Shown piece by piece: positions 7,840 to 15,740 of a stretch of DNA of 17,079 nucleotides. The stretch comes from Pavlovales sp. CCMP2436. Its lineage: Eukaryota; Haptophyta; Pavlovophyceae; Pavlovales. The notes below the pieces were generated by a model. The model saw nothing but the letters and a program-made list of their open reading frames with translations, made no database searches and had not been told where the DNA came from. The position numbers were made by a program, and so were the translations under genes. How positions within the stretch are numbered: position 1 is the first letter of the stretch; each line of letters begins with the position of its first letter. The stretch covers positions 6,464 to 23,542 of the forward strand of contig MU632121.1 in the NCBI GenBank assembly GCA_026770615.1. Direction: 5' to 3'.

Positions 7840-8085
7840 CGCAAGTAAATAATTCGATTTGCTCCGCGCGCCTATGTATGCACTGAAAGCCCACTGCTGA
7901 CAAAAAACCACGTTGTTGAGTTGCCAAAAGTGCTCAAGTTTTTGCTCAAGCTGCCGTCACTGCGTCAAGCCCGCCGATTTCTTTCCCTGTGCGTCGTCGT
8001 TCCCACCACTGCTGCCCTCATTTTATAAAATGTAGGGGGGTTAGGGCTGGCGGTACGTTTCAAGTTCAAGTCAGGCTGATCTTAG

Positions 8086-8636
8086 CGCTCCGACGCAGGC
8101 TCCTACGCGCTACGCCGAAGCGGGGAGCTGGTAGAAGTGGTGGATGACGAGAAAGCCGAAAACAAAGCGCTGGAGTCGCTGCGCAACGCGGGGCCGCCCT
8201 ACAGTGCGCGAGCAAGCGAGTCCATTGGTGATCCCAGCGGTGACGTATCGCTGGGAAGCGATGGGATTTTGAATGTCGAGAACTCGTTTGCGCGTGACGG
8301 GCGCGGGACGCAGCGCGGGGGCGCGGTGGAAGGACTAGCTCTCATATATCATTCGTCAATCGTAAACGTTTGTCAACCCAATTCACCAATAGTCCTATCA
8401 CATGGATCGCCCCTGGGGTTGATCTCAAGATTAACTCGCGCTCGGTGCGTACACGAGCGTGCGGCGCCAGCGCCAGCGGCAAACTTGCATTCAGTGTCTA
8501 CGACAGCAATGCAACCTCGGTAGCGGGCGCGTCTGCTGGTGCGGCAGTGGCAGGAAAGACACCGGGAAAACTGTTACCGCGTCCGCCACCAACAGCTTAT
8601 CGGTCCCCATTGCACGGGTAAGTAAGGACATTGCAT
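8086..8636 (+). pseudogene. Coding-like fragments of unknown family in shifting frames
   Basis: A frame from 8086 with no ATG reads ELVEVVDDEKAENKALESLR and continues to 8523. From about 8340 a second frame looks more protein-like (SPITWIAPGVDLKINSRSV, GKLAFSVYDSNATSVAG). From about 8540 a third takes over (GKTVTASATNSLSVPIARVS) and ends KDIA-stop at 8636. The latter two read like beta-strand-rich sequence, but I recognise no family. The pattern suits a gene with frameshifts or unrecognised introns. Confidence 0.3.
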
Positions 8637-8639
8637 AAA

Positions 8640-8990
8640 TATATATATCCTCCCCCGGCCATAAATTTACGTGCAATATAAAAAAACTTATATTCCCTTG
8701 TATGGACATCTAGTGCGGAATGGCGAGGGGAAGCGGGTGCGGCTGCACGGGCAAACACGTATCGAGCGGAGGCACAGTTTGGACCAAAGCATTTTTAGAT
8801 TACGTATTCTAGTTCATTTATGCAGCAATTTAGTTTGAGTCACATGCTGTGATGGGTGGCTCTGAGTGCGGTGCAGGTACCTTCATCACGAGAAGGGGCT
8901 GCTGATGCCGATGAACACGAGTGGGTCGGGCGGCAGTGATAAAGATTTTTACCCGGATATCAAAATCAGAACCTAATGCTGGTTCTCATT
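8640..8990. other. Noncoding stretch left of the large inverted repeat
   Basis: An AT-rich patch (8635-8700) is followed by mixed sequence. No gene is supported. CAGAACC-TAATGCT-GGTTCT near 8967 is a small inverted repeat close to the point where similarity to the other arm fades. Confidence 0.4.
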
Positions 8991-9464
8991 TTTTGTCGGC
9001 GGGGACGTCTGGATACGTGTTACAGATGTAGGCTCTAGCCTACTCTATGTCCACTCTCTTCGGGCATGTGGCACGTTTATCTTGCACACTCTTGCCTAGC
9101 GGCGGGACTGGGCAACTTACTCGCACGCCTCGACATGTTCAACTTCTTCTGGCATTCAATAAGGACCGAAGCTAAAAAGTCGGATCCCAATGGTGTTGCA
9201 CTATCAATTCTGCAGCAGGTTGTGGGTTAGGAACTGGATGTAAAGCCGAAACCCGGCTTCGTCATTCAACGCCAATTATTAAATTATGCCGCATACCATT
9301 AATAATTTGATCTTCAGAGTAGTTGTTTTCGAGAATAGCCTCCGTCCGAATCTGAAAATCCGTCTGTTTTGAACGGAGCCACCTTGTCCTCCTCTCGCAA
9401 CGGTTTGCCGTGGGCCTCGGTCCCAACTGCGCCTCCGCCAGCCTGCCTCCCTCGCCACTCCCTG

Positions 9465-10249
9465 ATGCCGCAGCGCAACACGAACGGCGCAGCTGGCAAG
9501 AAGTGCCGCCGTTGGAAGCCTACTTTGGAGGCGAAGGCGGCGCTCGAGTGCACGTTCGCCGCCAACATAATGCCGGGCACCCCGACCATCCTTAAGCTCG
9601 GCCTCTCCCTCGGACTCGCTCCGCGCCAGGTAAGCCCACCCACCCCGCGCAAGTAGATAGAGTGGGCGGGCGTGTGCACGCCCGCAAACCCCGCCGCACA
9701 CCACTGGTTTCACTGCCAAGGGAGTACCTCTACTCGCATTACGGACTCTCCCTTATCCTTTTCCGCCTGACTGACTCTCCCTCTCGATTTCCCTTGTTGT
9801 ATGCCACCATGTGCCGAACGTCCGCATCTGGTTTCAGAATCGCCGCCAGCGCCTCAGCACCAAGTGCAAGGACGGCGTGCGCGCCGCCAACACTAAGGAG
9901 ATCCTCGCCATCGTACCCCCAACGCTGTCCTCGTTCTCCCTCGACGATTCGCTTGTGAGCTGCGCTCCGTCCCAAACCAACAGCGCGCGCAGCCAGATCA
10001 ATTCCGAGGAGGACATCGTGCCGATGTGCGGGCAGCCCTTCCTTCCAGACGCTCTTCCTCCTCGACCAGCAGCTTGCGCGCCCCGAGTACTGGGAGAACC
10101 CGTCGCTACTCAAGTGCAGCATCACCAGCGGCCTCGACGGCGCGAGCTCCTCACAGTACACGCTAGAAGGCGAGTCGCTCAGCGAATGGAACCTGGCCAC
10201 CATTAACATCGGTGATGTGCTCGCCGTGCTCGACGGCATCACCGTGTGA
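9465..10249 (+). pseudogene. Homeobox gene, degenerate copy
   Basis: Exon 1 (9465-9629) starts MPQRNTNGAAGKKCRRWKPT and ends LGLAPRQ at a good donor, CAG|GTAAGC. The homeodomain continues in exon 2 from 9820 with VRIWFQNRRQR. Two lesions are visible against the other copy. The base before exon 2 is C (CCGAAC) instead of G (CCGAAG), which removes the acceptor AG. One extra G at 10030-10032 shifts the frame, so the reading goes off to a stop near 10206 instead of the ancestral TGA at 10247-10249. A TTTCAG at 9832-9837 could serve as a substitute acceptor and would remove exactly six codons (VRIWFQ), including Trp48 and Phe49. Arg3 of the homeodomain is Cys here. The copy is probably non-functional. 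Confidence 0.85.
9666..9685 (+). repeat. Intronic hairpin, copy 1
   Basis: GCGGGCGTG and CACGCCCGC form perfect 9-bp arms with a 2-base spacer. The same hairpin occurs at 11836-11855 in the other copy's intron, within otherwise diverged sequence. Confidence 0.8.
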
Positions 10250-10375
10250 CTCACTCTTGGCGTGTTGCGCCGCTCTGCACGATAGCTGCGCACGCCGAGG
10301 CCGGGTGTTTGAGACCGAATGCTGCTGATCATCTGATAAAGAATTTCACCCATACGTTTTTGTCATTTATATAAA

Positions 10376-11139
10376 TATATTTACCACGCTTACTACAATT
10401 CTATACATGTAAAAGAGTCGTGGAACCGGGGACGCCCCGATACCATCTGTGCTGCTATTTTATGGATATGATGATCGGGACGCGAGATGGCGTCAGACTG
10501 TTCTGGTCATGGAAGTGGTGCTGGTCTGAGCGCTGCGTCACCCATATATAGTTAAATACTCGCAAGTCTGTGAGATAACACCTCATGCTTAACACTACCT
10601 GCTGAGCCGCGTATACTGTACCATACTTTACTCGCTCACGCGCGCGCCTGTGGCCCCCTTCACCCCTCCCGGCTCCGCACCACCACCACGCTCGCAGCGG
10701 AATCTGCAACCTCGCACACACCACCCGGTGCCCTCATACTGCATGCAAAAGCAGAGTAGGGGTGTGCAGCTGTAGTGCTGCAACGCTTGGCCGCGGCATC
10801 CCCGCACGCCTCCGTTCCGGTGTGATCCCGACCGTCTGTCCCCTACACTCCTAGTGGGTGCAAGCCCATTCTCGCTCAAACGTGTGCACACCCTCCACCT
10901 CGGCTCGGTGAGAGTCGGGGCCTCCCCGCGCCTGGTCGGGCGGTGGAGGACTCTACACTGGCAGGAAAGCAGTCCTGGCGGCCCCTGCAGCGAGCTTAGG
11001 CCACGCTAGGAAGTATACATGTGTGTCAGGGGCTGCGGGGGGTATGGAGCGGGCTTGGCGTCTTCAGGCACGAGTCCGTGTTCATAACGATAACTACGAG
11101 TCGTATATGTATACACTCGTATTAATATGTATTAATATA
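10376..11139. other. Spacer between the inverted-repeat arms
   Basis: About 760 bp of single-copy sequence. At 10491-10545 it shares a stretch (GCTGGTCTGAGCGCTGCGTC and neighbours) with 14212-14264, inside the TIR element. CCTCCACC at 10892-10899 pairs with GGTGGAGG at 10942-10949 around an inner GGGG/CCCC pair, so a structured RNA is possible but unsupported. Both edges are AT-rich. No gene is supported. Confidence 0.6.
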
Positions 11140-11272
11140 TATTAATATAAATGACAGCAAGGTCGTTCTTATCAGATGATCAGCAGTGTAACAGATTCAT
11201 TCTATTCAGTCTCAAACACCCGGCCTCGGCGTGCGCGGCAATCGTGCACGGCGCGGCGCCACCAATATTGAG

Positions 11273-12116
11273 TCACACGGTGATGCCGTCGAGCACGGCG
11301 AGCACGTCGCCGATGCTGATGGTTGCCATGTCCCATTCGCTGAGCGACTCGCATTCTAGCGTGTACTGTAAGGAGCTCGCGCCGTCGAGGCTGCTGGTAA
11401 CGCTGCACATGAGTAGTGACGGGTTCTCCCAGAACTCGGGGCACGCAAGCTGCTGGTCGAGGAGGAAGAGCGTCTGGAAGGAAGGGCTGCCGCACATCGG
11501 CACGATGTCCTCCTCGGAATTGATCTGGCTGCGCGCGCTGTTGGTTTGGGACGGAGCGCAGCTCACAAGCGAATCGTCGAGGGAGAACGAGGACAGCGTT
11601 GGGGGTACGATGGCGAGGATCTCCTTAGTGTTGGCGGCGCGCACGCCGTCCTTGCACTTGGTGCTGAGGCGCTGGCGGCGATTCTGAAACCAGATGCGGA
11701 CCTTCGGCACATGGAGGCATATCACAAGGGATATCGGGAGGGAGAGTACCTCAGACGAACGCAGACGCAGGGGAGTCAGCAAATTGAGTAGAGGTACTCC
11801 CTTGGCAGGAGAGCCAGTGGTGCGCGGCGGGGTTTGCGGGCGTGCACACGCCCGCCCACTCTATCTACTTGCGTGCGCGCGAGCAGCAGAGGAGGGACAG
11901 GGACGTTGCTCGCTCGGCGCAGGGCGTGACGCGCGCGGTGGATGGGCTCACCTGGCGCGGAGCGAGTCCGAGGGAGAGGCCGAGCTTAAGGATGGTAGGA
12001 GTACCCGGCATTATGTTGGCGGCAAACGTGCACTCGAGCGCCGCCTTCGCCTCCAAAGTAGGCTTCCAACGGCGGCGCTTCTCGCCAGCTGCGCCGTTCG
12101 TGTTGCGCTGCGGCAT
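11273..12116 (-). CDS. Homeodomain transcription factor, intact copy
   Basis: Exon 1 (12116-11952) and exon 2 (11701-11273) flank a 250-bp intron (GTGAGC ... CCGAAG). The product is 197 aa and nuclear by inference. Residues 12-71 form a canonical 60-residue, non-TALE homeodomain: Leu16, Phe20, Pro26, Leu40, Trp48, Phe49, Asn51 and Arg53 are in place, with a basic start (KRRRW) and recognition helix VRIWFQNRRQR. It should bind DNA in the major groove. The intron falls at phase 0 between homeodomain residues 44 and 45. The remaining 126 residues are Ser/Leu-rich and acidic (SFSLDDSL, NSEEDIV, SLSEWDM, ending GDVLAVLDGITV) and could act as an activation region. The ATG is the first in frame after an upstream TAG. 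An upstream coding exon cannot be excluded. It is transcribed toward its degenerate twin. Confidence 0.85.
11836..11855 (-). repeat. Intronic hairpin, copy 2
   Basis: The same 9-bp arms as at 9666-9685 with a 2-base spacer, inside the homeobox intron. Confidence 0.8.
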
Positions 12117-12605
12117 CAGGGAGTGGCGAGGGAGGCAGGCTGGCGGAGGCGCCGTTGGGACCGAGGCCCACGGCGAACCGTTGCGAGAGGAGGACAAGGT
12201 GGCTCCGTTCAAAACAGACGGATTTTCAGATGCGGACGGAGGCTACTCTCGAAAACAATTACTCTTGTAGATTATACTATTAATGTTATGCGGCATAATT
12301 TAGCTCTTTTTCATAATTGGCGTTGAATGACGAAGCCAGGTTTCGGCTTTACACCCAATTCCGAACCTACAATCCGCTGTAGAATTGATATTAGGAGCTT
12401 GCTTTTTAGCTTCGGTCCTTATTGAATGCCAAAAGAAGTTAAACATGTCGAGGCGCGCGTGTAAGTTGCCCAGTCCCGCCGCTAGGCGAGAGCGTGCACG
12501 ATAAACGTGTCACATGCCCGGAGAGAGTCGACAGAGTAGGCTAGAGCCTACATCTGTAACACGTATCCCGACGTCCCCGCCGACTAAAAATTCAGAACCT
12601 TATGC

Positions 12606-12958
12606 TGGTGGCTGTAACCCATTTTAAAACTGAACCAAACTGCTTTAGACGGCTTTGGCCCCAACTATGTGATACTGACAATGTGGCTCCTTTACAAAAA
12701 AAAATTACCGCGAAAAGATCTAGATACATGTGGCGCGGAACTAATTATCGAGTATCGCCCGGTGAAGCTAGCTGATGAAATCCATCAAATTTAACGAAAC
12801 GGTTCCCAAGGCTGCTAGGAACCGTCGTGTAAAATTCTGTTATGATATCTTATTATCTATCAATCAACACGCTTTCCGGGAATTTACCTTACTGCTACTA
12901 TAATGCGACTTGCTTGCTGATATTTTATTTGATTTGATGTCATATTATTCTCACTATA
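12606..12958. other. Noncoding stretch right of the inverted repeat
   Basis: No gene is supported. CGGTTCC and GGAACCG form a 7-bp hairpin with an 11-base loop near 12799-12824. A run of nine A lies at about 12698. Confidence 0.4.
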
Positions 12959-13131
12959 GCACAATACAGTTAAAGACGGGCTTTAAGAAAGCAGAGAATC
13001 AGAGTGAGGCTCACTTTCTTAGCAAAATACATACAAACAATAGTTACATTACATACAAACAATGCTTAACTGGCATCAACATGAGGCTCAGTTTCTTAAT
13101 GCCGAGGTTTCTTAATGCTCGTCTATGACTG
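12959..13131 (-). mobile_element. MITE family 1, copy D (degenerate)
   Basis: Subterminal GAGGCTCACTTTCTTAGCAAA, two ACATACAAACAAT units and GAGGCTCAGTTTCTTAATGC match copy C in order and orientation. The termini are eroded, although the right end still abuts TA (13132-13133). Confidence 0.75.
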
Positions 13132-13400
13132 TAGGCGTGTTGGGTGTTGGCCTCATGAAACTATCCACTCCAGTTAGTTAATTTATTAGCCGACGGTAAC
13201 GCTATCGGACACTGAATTATTATATAATTATCATGGGCGAATATAACTGGAAGCCCTTAATTACTTTCATCCAGAAGTATATATCACACTGGTTGCAATT
13301 GTAGTTAGAACTGTAATTTCGTACAGAAATAGTTGGAGATACATGTGCTATGAGCGCCGGATAAGACCTACAGTTAGTTATTTAGTTAGCATGACCCTTC
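13132..13400. other. Noncoding AT-rich stretch
   Basis: No gene is supported. CAGTTAGTTA occurs at about 13172 and 13372, and similar CAGTTAGTTATGC sequence lies at about 4914. Confidence 0.4.
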
Positions 13401-13414
13401 AACACACCTGCAAA

Positions 13415-13712
13415 CGCCCTAGGCATTGAGGGGGTTGGCTTTTATGATATCTGCAGTGGGAGGGGGCGCTCAGACCCCCTGAGCAGCAATCAGCCTTGAT
13501 GAAGATGGCTACACTGTGTGTGTGCTCGACTAGCAGCCACACGACGACGCAGCCCACAATTCGCCGCCTGTCAGTGCAAAGATGCAAGACCCCCCGTTTG
13601 ATGCACCTGAAAGTGATCTCCAAGTCCCGCGAGCAAGCTGGACGACACGATGTAGCAGCTTGCCGTACATCGGTTTTCATTGGATCGAGCGCTGCTAACA
13701 TTAGACCCAAAA
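13415..13712 (+). pseudogene. Broken coding fragment related to the 15741-16181 frame
   Basis: The first part (about 13419-13527) is the inverted counterpart of 15985-16105. It reads NALGIEGVGFYD and later DPLSSNQP before an 11-bp deletion relative to the other copy shifts the frame; it resumes as DEDGYTVCVLD and a stop. After that stop the same frame is open again (KMQDPPFDAPESDLQVPRAS, ending FHWIERC-stop). The family is unknown. The multi-copy and broken state suggests a piece of a transposon or a decayed gene family. Confidence 0.4.
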
Positions 13713-14185
13713 TCCACGTGGCGGCCGGCGTCGATGGCTTTGGCAGTAGCGGAGCTGCGCTCGCCTTGTCCTTCTTGCCCGGTGCCCATGGTCCTCGGCT
13801 TCACATTGTAGCTGTTAAGCACGTGCGGCCTCTTCTGCTGCGCGTGTACGGGTGCTGCGAGTGCTGCTGTTGGTATGCCGCATGTGCAACAGCGCAGATT
13901 GCTCTGCGCGGCGTTCCAGCACCAGATCGGTCAGCGAGGAAATCGTTGACGGCGAATGATTGGGCCGTTGATGTGGGTAAGAAGTGATGCCTCCTTCCTT
14001 ATCTTGCTGATCCGTAAAAACGCGGCTGCAGCAGCTGCGTGCGGTGACCTCCTAGACGTCAATGACGATGGCATCATGGAGATGTTGACATTTAGGTCCA
14101 GAGAGATCGCGCAAGTGGTGCCAACATTGTATAATAAGCAGTGCTTTTCTCCATTAGCGCTGACGGATCATACAATATATCAATA

Positions 14186-14616
14186 TATATATTGACTGAT
14201 AGGGATTCAAGCTGACGTCTGACTGTTCTGAATGTTTTGCTGGTCTGAGCGCTGCGTCGCCCATTGCCTGCTGCGTGCCTTAGTCGGCTGCGCTGGCTTG
14301 GGCGCCACCGCGCGTGCCGATGGATCTCCGGTAGTGTGCCCGGGCAAGGGCGTTTAGGGAGATGATCTGCTGGTTGCTGTTTGTCGTGTTCCCAAGCTGG
14401 GCAGCGATCGGGGCCAGCGCACTCAAGCACGCGAGCAGCAGCTGCGCATGGCCGCGTGCCGCGATCGTACCGATCGTGTCGATGAGTTGCTCCTTGATGC
14501 ACGCGGCCGCCTCCATCGGACTCACGCCCATCAGCGCGTACATCTTGCGGCCTCCCTGCGCCGCGATATATATAAGAACAGTCAGACGCCAGCTTGAATC
14601 CCTATCAGTATATATA
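14186..14616. mobile_element. TIR-bounded element carrying a reading frame
   Basis: ACTGATAGGGATTCAAGCTG followed by RCGTCTGACTGTTCT at the left (14186-14229) is matched in reverse complement at 14575-14616 with one substitution and a 2-bp difference. The TATATA ends may hide a TA-type target site. Between the repeats lies one 87-aa minus-strand frame and no transposase, so this is a non-autonomous element that may have captured host coding sequence. Confidence 0.75.
14280..14543 (-). CDS. 87-aa helical protein inside the TIR element, unknown
   Basis: The ATG at 14543 opens MYALMGVSPMEAAACIKEQL. The middle is Ala/Leu/Ile-rich (LLLACLSALAPIAAQLGN) and probably helical. The end is basic (HYRRSIGTRGG), with a stop at 14280. 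The frame remains open upstream, and GGCGCAG just before GGAGGCC could be a splice acceptor, so this may be a terminal exon. There is a faint resemblance in residue pattern to exons 2-3 of the 992-2101 gene (EQ-I-I-T, then L-A-S-L and GN). I regard this as a hint only. No known domain. Confidence 0.4.
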   Translation of the reverse strand: MYALMGVSPMEAAACIKEQLIDTIGTIAARGHAQLLLACLSALAPIAAQLGNTTNSNQQIISLNALARAHYRRSIGTRGGAQASAAD

Positions 14617-14651
14617 ATGATGTAGGCGCGCAACTGATATCTTAACATTTA

Positions 14652-14671
14652 GAACGCTTCAATAAGCGTTC
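14652..14671. repeat. Perfect 8-bp hairpin
   Basis: GAACGCTT and AAGCGTTC enclose a CAAT loop, 12 bp before MITE copy E. Confidence 0.7.
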
Positions 14672-14683
14672 GTTCTTCTATTA

Positions 14684-14848
14684 CAGGGAATTGCGGGCAG
14701 TAAGAACGGCGGGTTTTGAGGCTGAGGCTGAGTTTCTTATAAAATTACATACAAACAATGATTAAATTTTGGTCAAAATTTCGATTGAAGGGCTAAAAAC
14801 GAGGCTCATTACTTATCACGACGGTTTCTTATTGCCCACGTTCCCCTG
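14684..14848 (-). mobile_element. MITE family 1, copy E (165 bp, TA-flanked)
   Basis: It runs from CAGGGAATTGCGGGCAGTAA to TTCTTATTGCCCACGTTCCCCTG, flanked by TA on both sides (14682-14683 and 14849-14850). It is collinear with copy C through GAGGCTGAGGCTGAGTTTCT and the TTAAATTTTGGT segment. Confidence 0.85.
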
Positions 14849-15030
14849 TACATGCAACTTGTTCTATATGTCGAAAGCTAAATAAACGTATTTAAAGAGT
14901 ACAATAACAGCTTCGCATATGTATACGCTGCTTGCTAAAAACTCAGATTTGCTCGCAACCGTTCAACACTATCCAATTAAGAATCGACGATTGGCCTTTG
15001 TCTGATCAGCCTCAGGATTATGCGAAAAAT

Positions 15031-15189
15031 ATGGCAGGACGACATCCGTGTGCTCTGCAAAGATCCCTTGATCCGGGTGTTTTTGAAACGCTTGCGTGCC
15101 TAGTGGAGACCTGTCAGCGACATACTTCTAGATTAATTCGCTACCCGATGAAACTAGACTCCAGGCATCTCAAAAGAGCGATACGATGA
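15031..15189 (+). CDS. Short coding-like frame, unknown
   Basis: A 52-aa frame with an ATG at 15031 (MAGRHPCALQRSLDPGVF, then CLVETCQRHTSRL). The frame is also open upstream to about 14932 (IDDWPLSDQPQDYAK), which looks protein-like. No domain or neighbour supports it. Confidence 0.2.
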   Translation: MAGRHPCALQRSLDPGVFETLACLVETCQRHTSRLIRYPMKLDSRHLKRAIR

Positions 15190-15392
15190 GGTTGGTAAAT
15201 ACGTCGGGCGCCTCAGCCATTTTAGGCCTGCGGCTAAACCCCCCAGCCTATTTAAGTAGCTTTTTGGCCTATTTTGAGTAATAGGCTGCGTTCGGCACGC
15301 TGTAGCTGACGCACCGCGCGTCGGACACCAGGGTCACCGCACACTGCCGTGGACGCCACGACATGTGAATAGTTAGGATTCAATCAGATTGA

Positions 15393-15623
15393 CGATGCGA
15401 CCTCCCGGTGGCCTATGATGACCTGGTGAATTCACTGAAGAAAAAATACGAAATTTTCCCTACGTCGCGGCCGCTCAAGCCTGAGCCGCTCGCCGAAAAG
15501 CCGCTTGACATCGGAGACTCGACGAGCGGTATCACTTGCACCTCGGCCACGCATGAGGCTATACGAGAGGGTGTCGCTCGCTACCCACGCTGCCCAGAGC
15601 GCTCTCTGACTCGTACCTATTGA
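15393..15623 (+). CDS. Coding-like exon fragment, unknown
   Basis: Open from just after a stop at 15390-15392 to a TGA at 15621-15623, with no ATG. It reads DLPVAYDDLVNSLKKKYEIF, then a Pro-rich SRPLKPEPLAEKPL and a Thr/Ser-rich tail. The AG dinucleotides shortly upstream (15372-15386) could be acceptors, so a terminal exon is plausible. The family is not recognised. Confidence 0.25.
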   Translation, partial: RCDLPVAYDDLVNSLKKKYEIFPTSRPLKPEPLAEKPLDIGDSTSGITCTSATHEAIREGVARYPRCPERSLTRTY

Positions 15624-15740
15624 TACCTTCTGAAATTTGCCTGTTCAATAGTAATATTTTTTTTCAGTTGAAATCTACATTTAATTAGTAATACTTAATT
15701 ATTACTTATTTAAGAGATTCTGATGGGGTGGAGCTCTTTC

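Larger units (their letters stand above)
8990..10375 (+). repeat. Left arm of the large inverted repeat
   Basis: From TTTTTGTCGGCGGGGACGTC to TGTCATTTATATAAATATAT this arm is the reverse complement of about 11140-12605. It includes the 5' flank, both exons, the intron and the 3' flank of the homeobox gene. Similarity is very high in the exons and lower, with indels, in the flanks. Confidence 0.95.
11140..12605 (-). repeat. Right arm of the large inverted repeat
   Basis: Reverse complement of about 8990-10375. It is longer mainly because of a 60-bp difference in the intron and small indels in the flanks. It carries the intact homeobox gene. Confidence 0.95.

Noticed and set aside
9279..9719. 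Minus-strand frame of 146 aa over homeobox exon 1
   Set aside because: It is antisense to the homeodomain exon, and the mirror frame at 11694-12326 is the same sequence in the other arm.
11151..11687. 178-aa plus-strand frame over exon 2 of the intact homeobox gene
   Set aside because: Antisense shadow. The minus strand encodes the recognisable homeodomain helix.
8990..12605. Palindrome as an assembly artefact
   Set aside because: The arms differ by many substitutions, a 60-bp intron difference and single-base lesions, which a mirrored read or mis-join would not produce.
8990..12605. Fungal-type HD1/HD2 mating locus
   Set aside because: Those loci pair two different, usually divergent homeodomain genes. 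Here two copies of the same gene converge.
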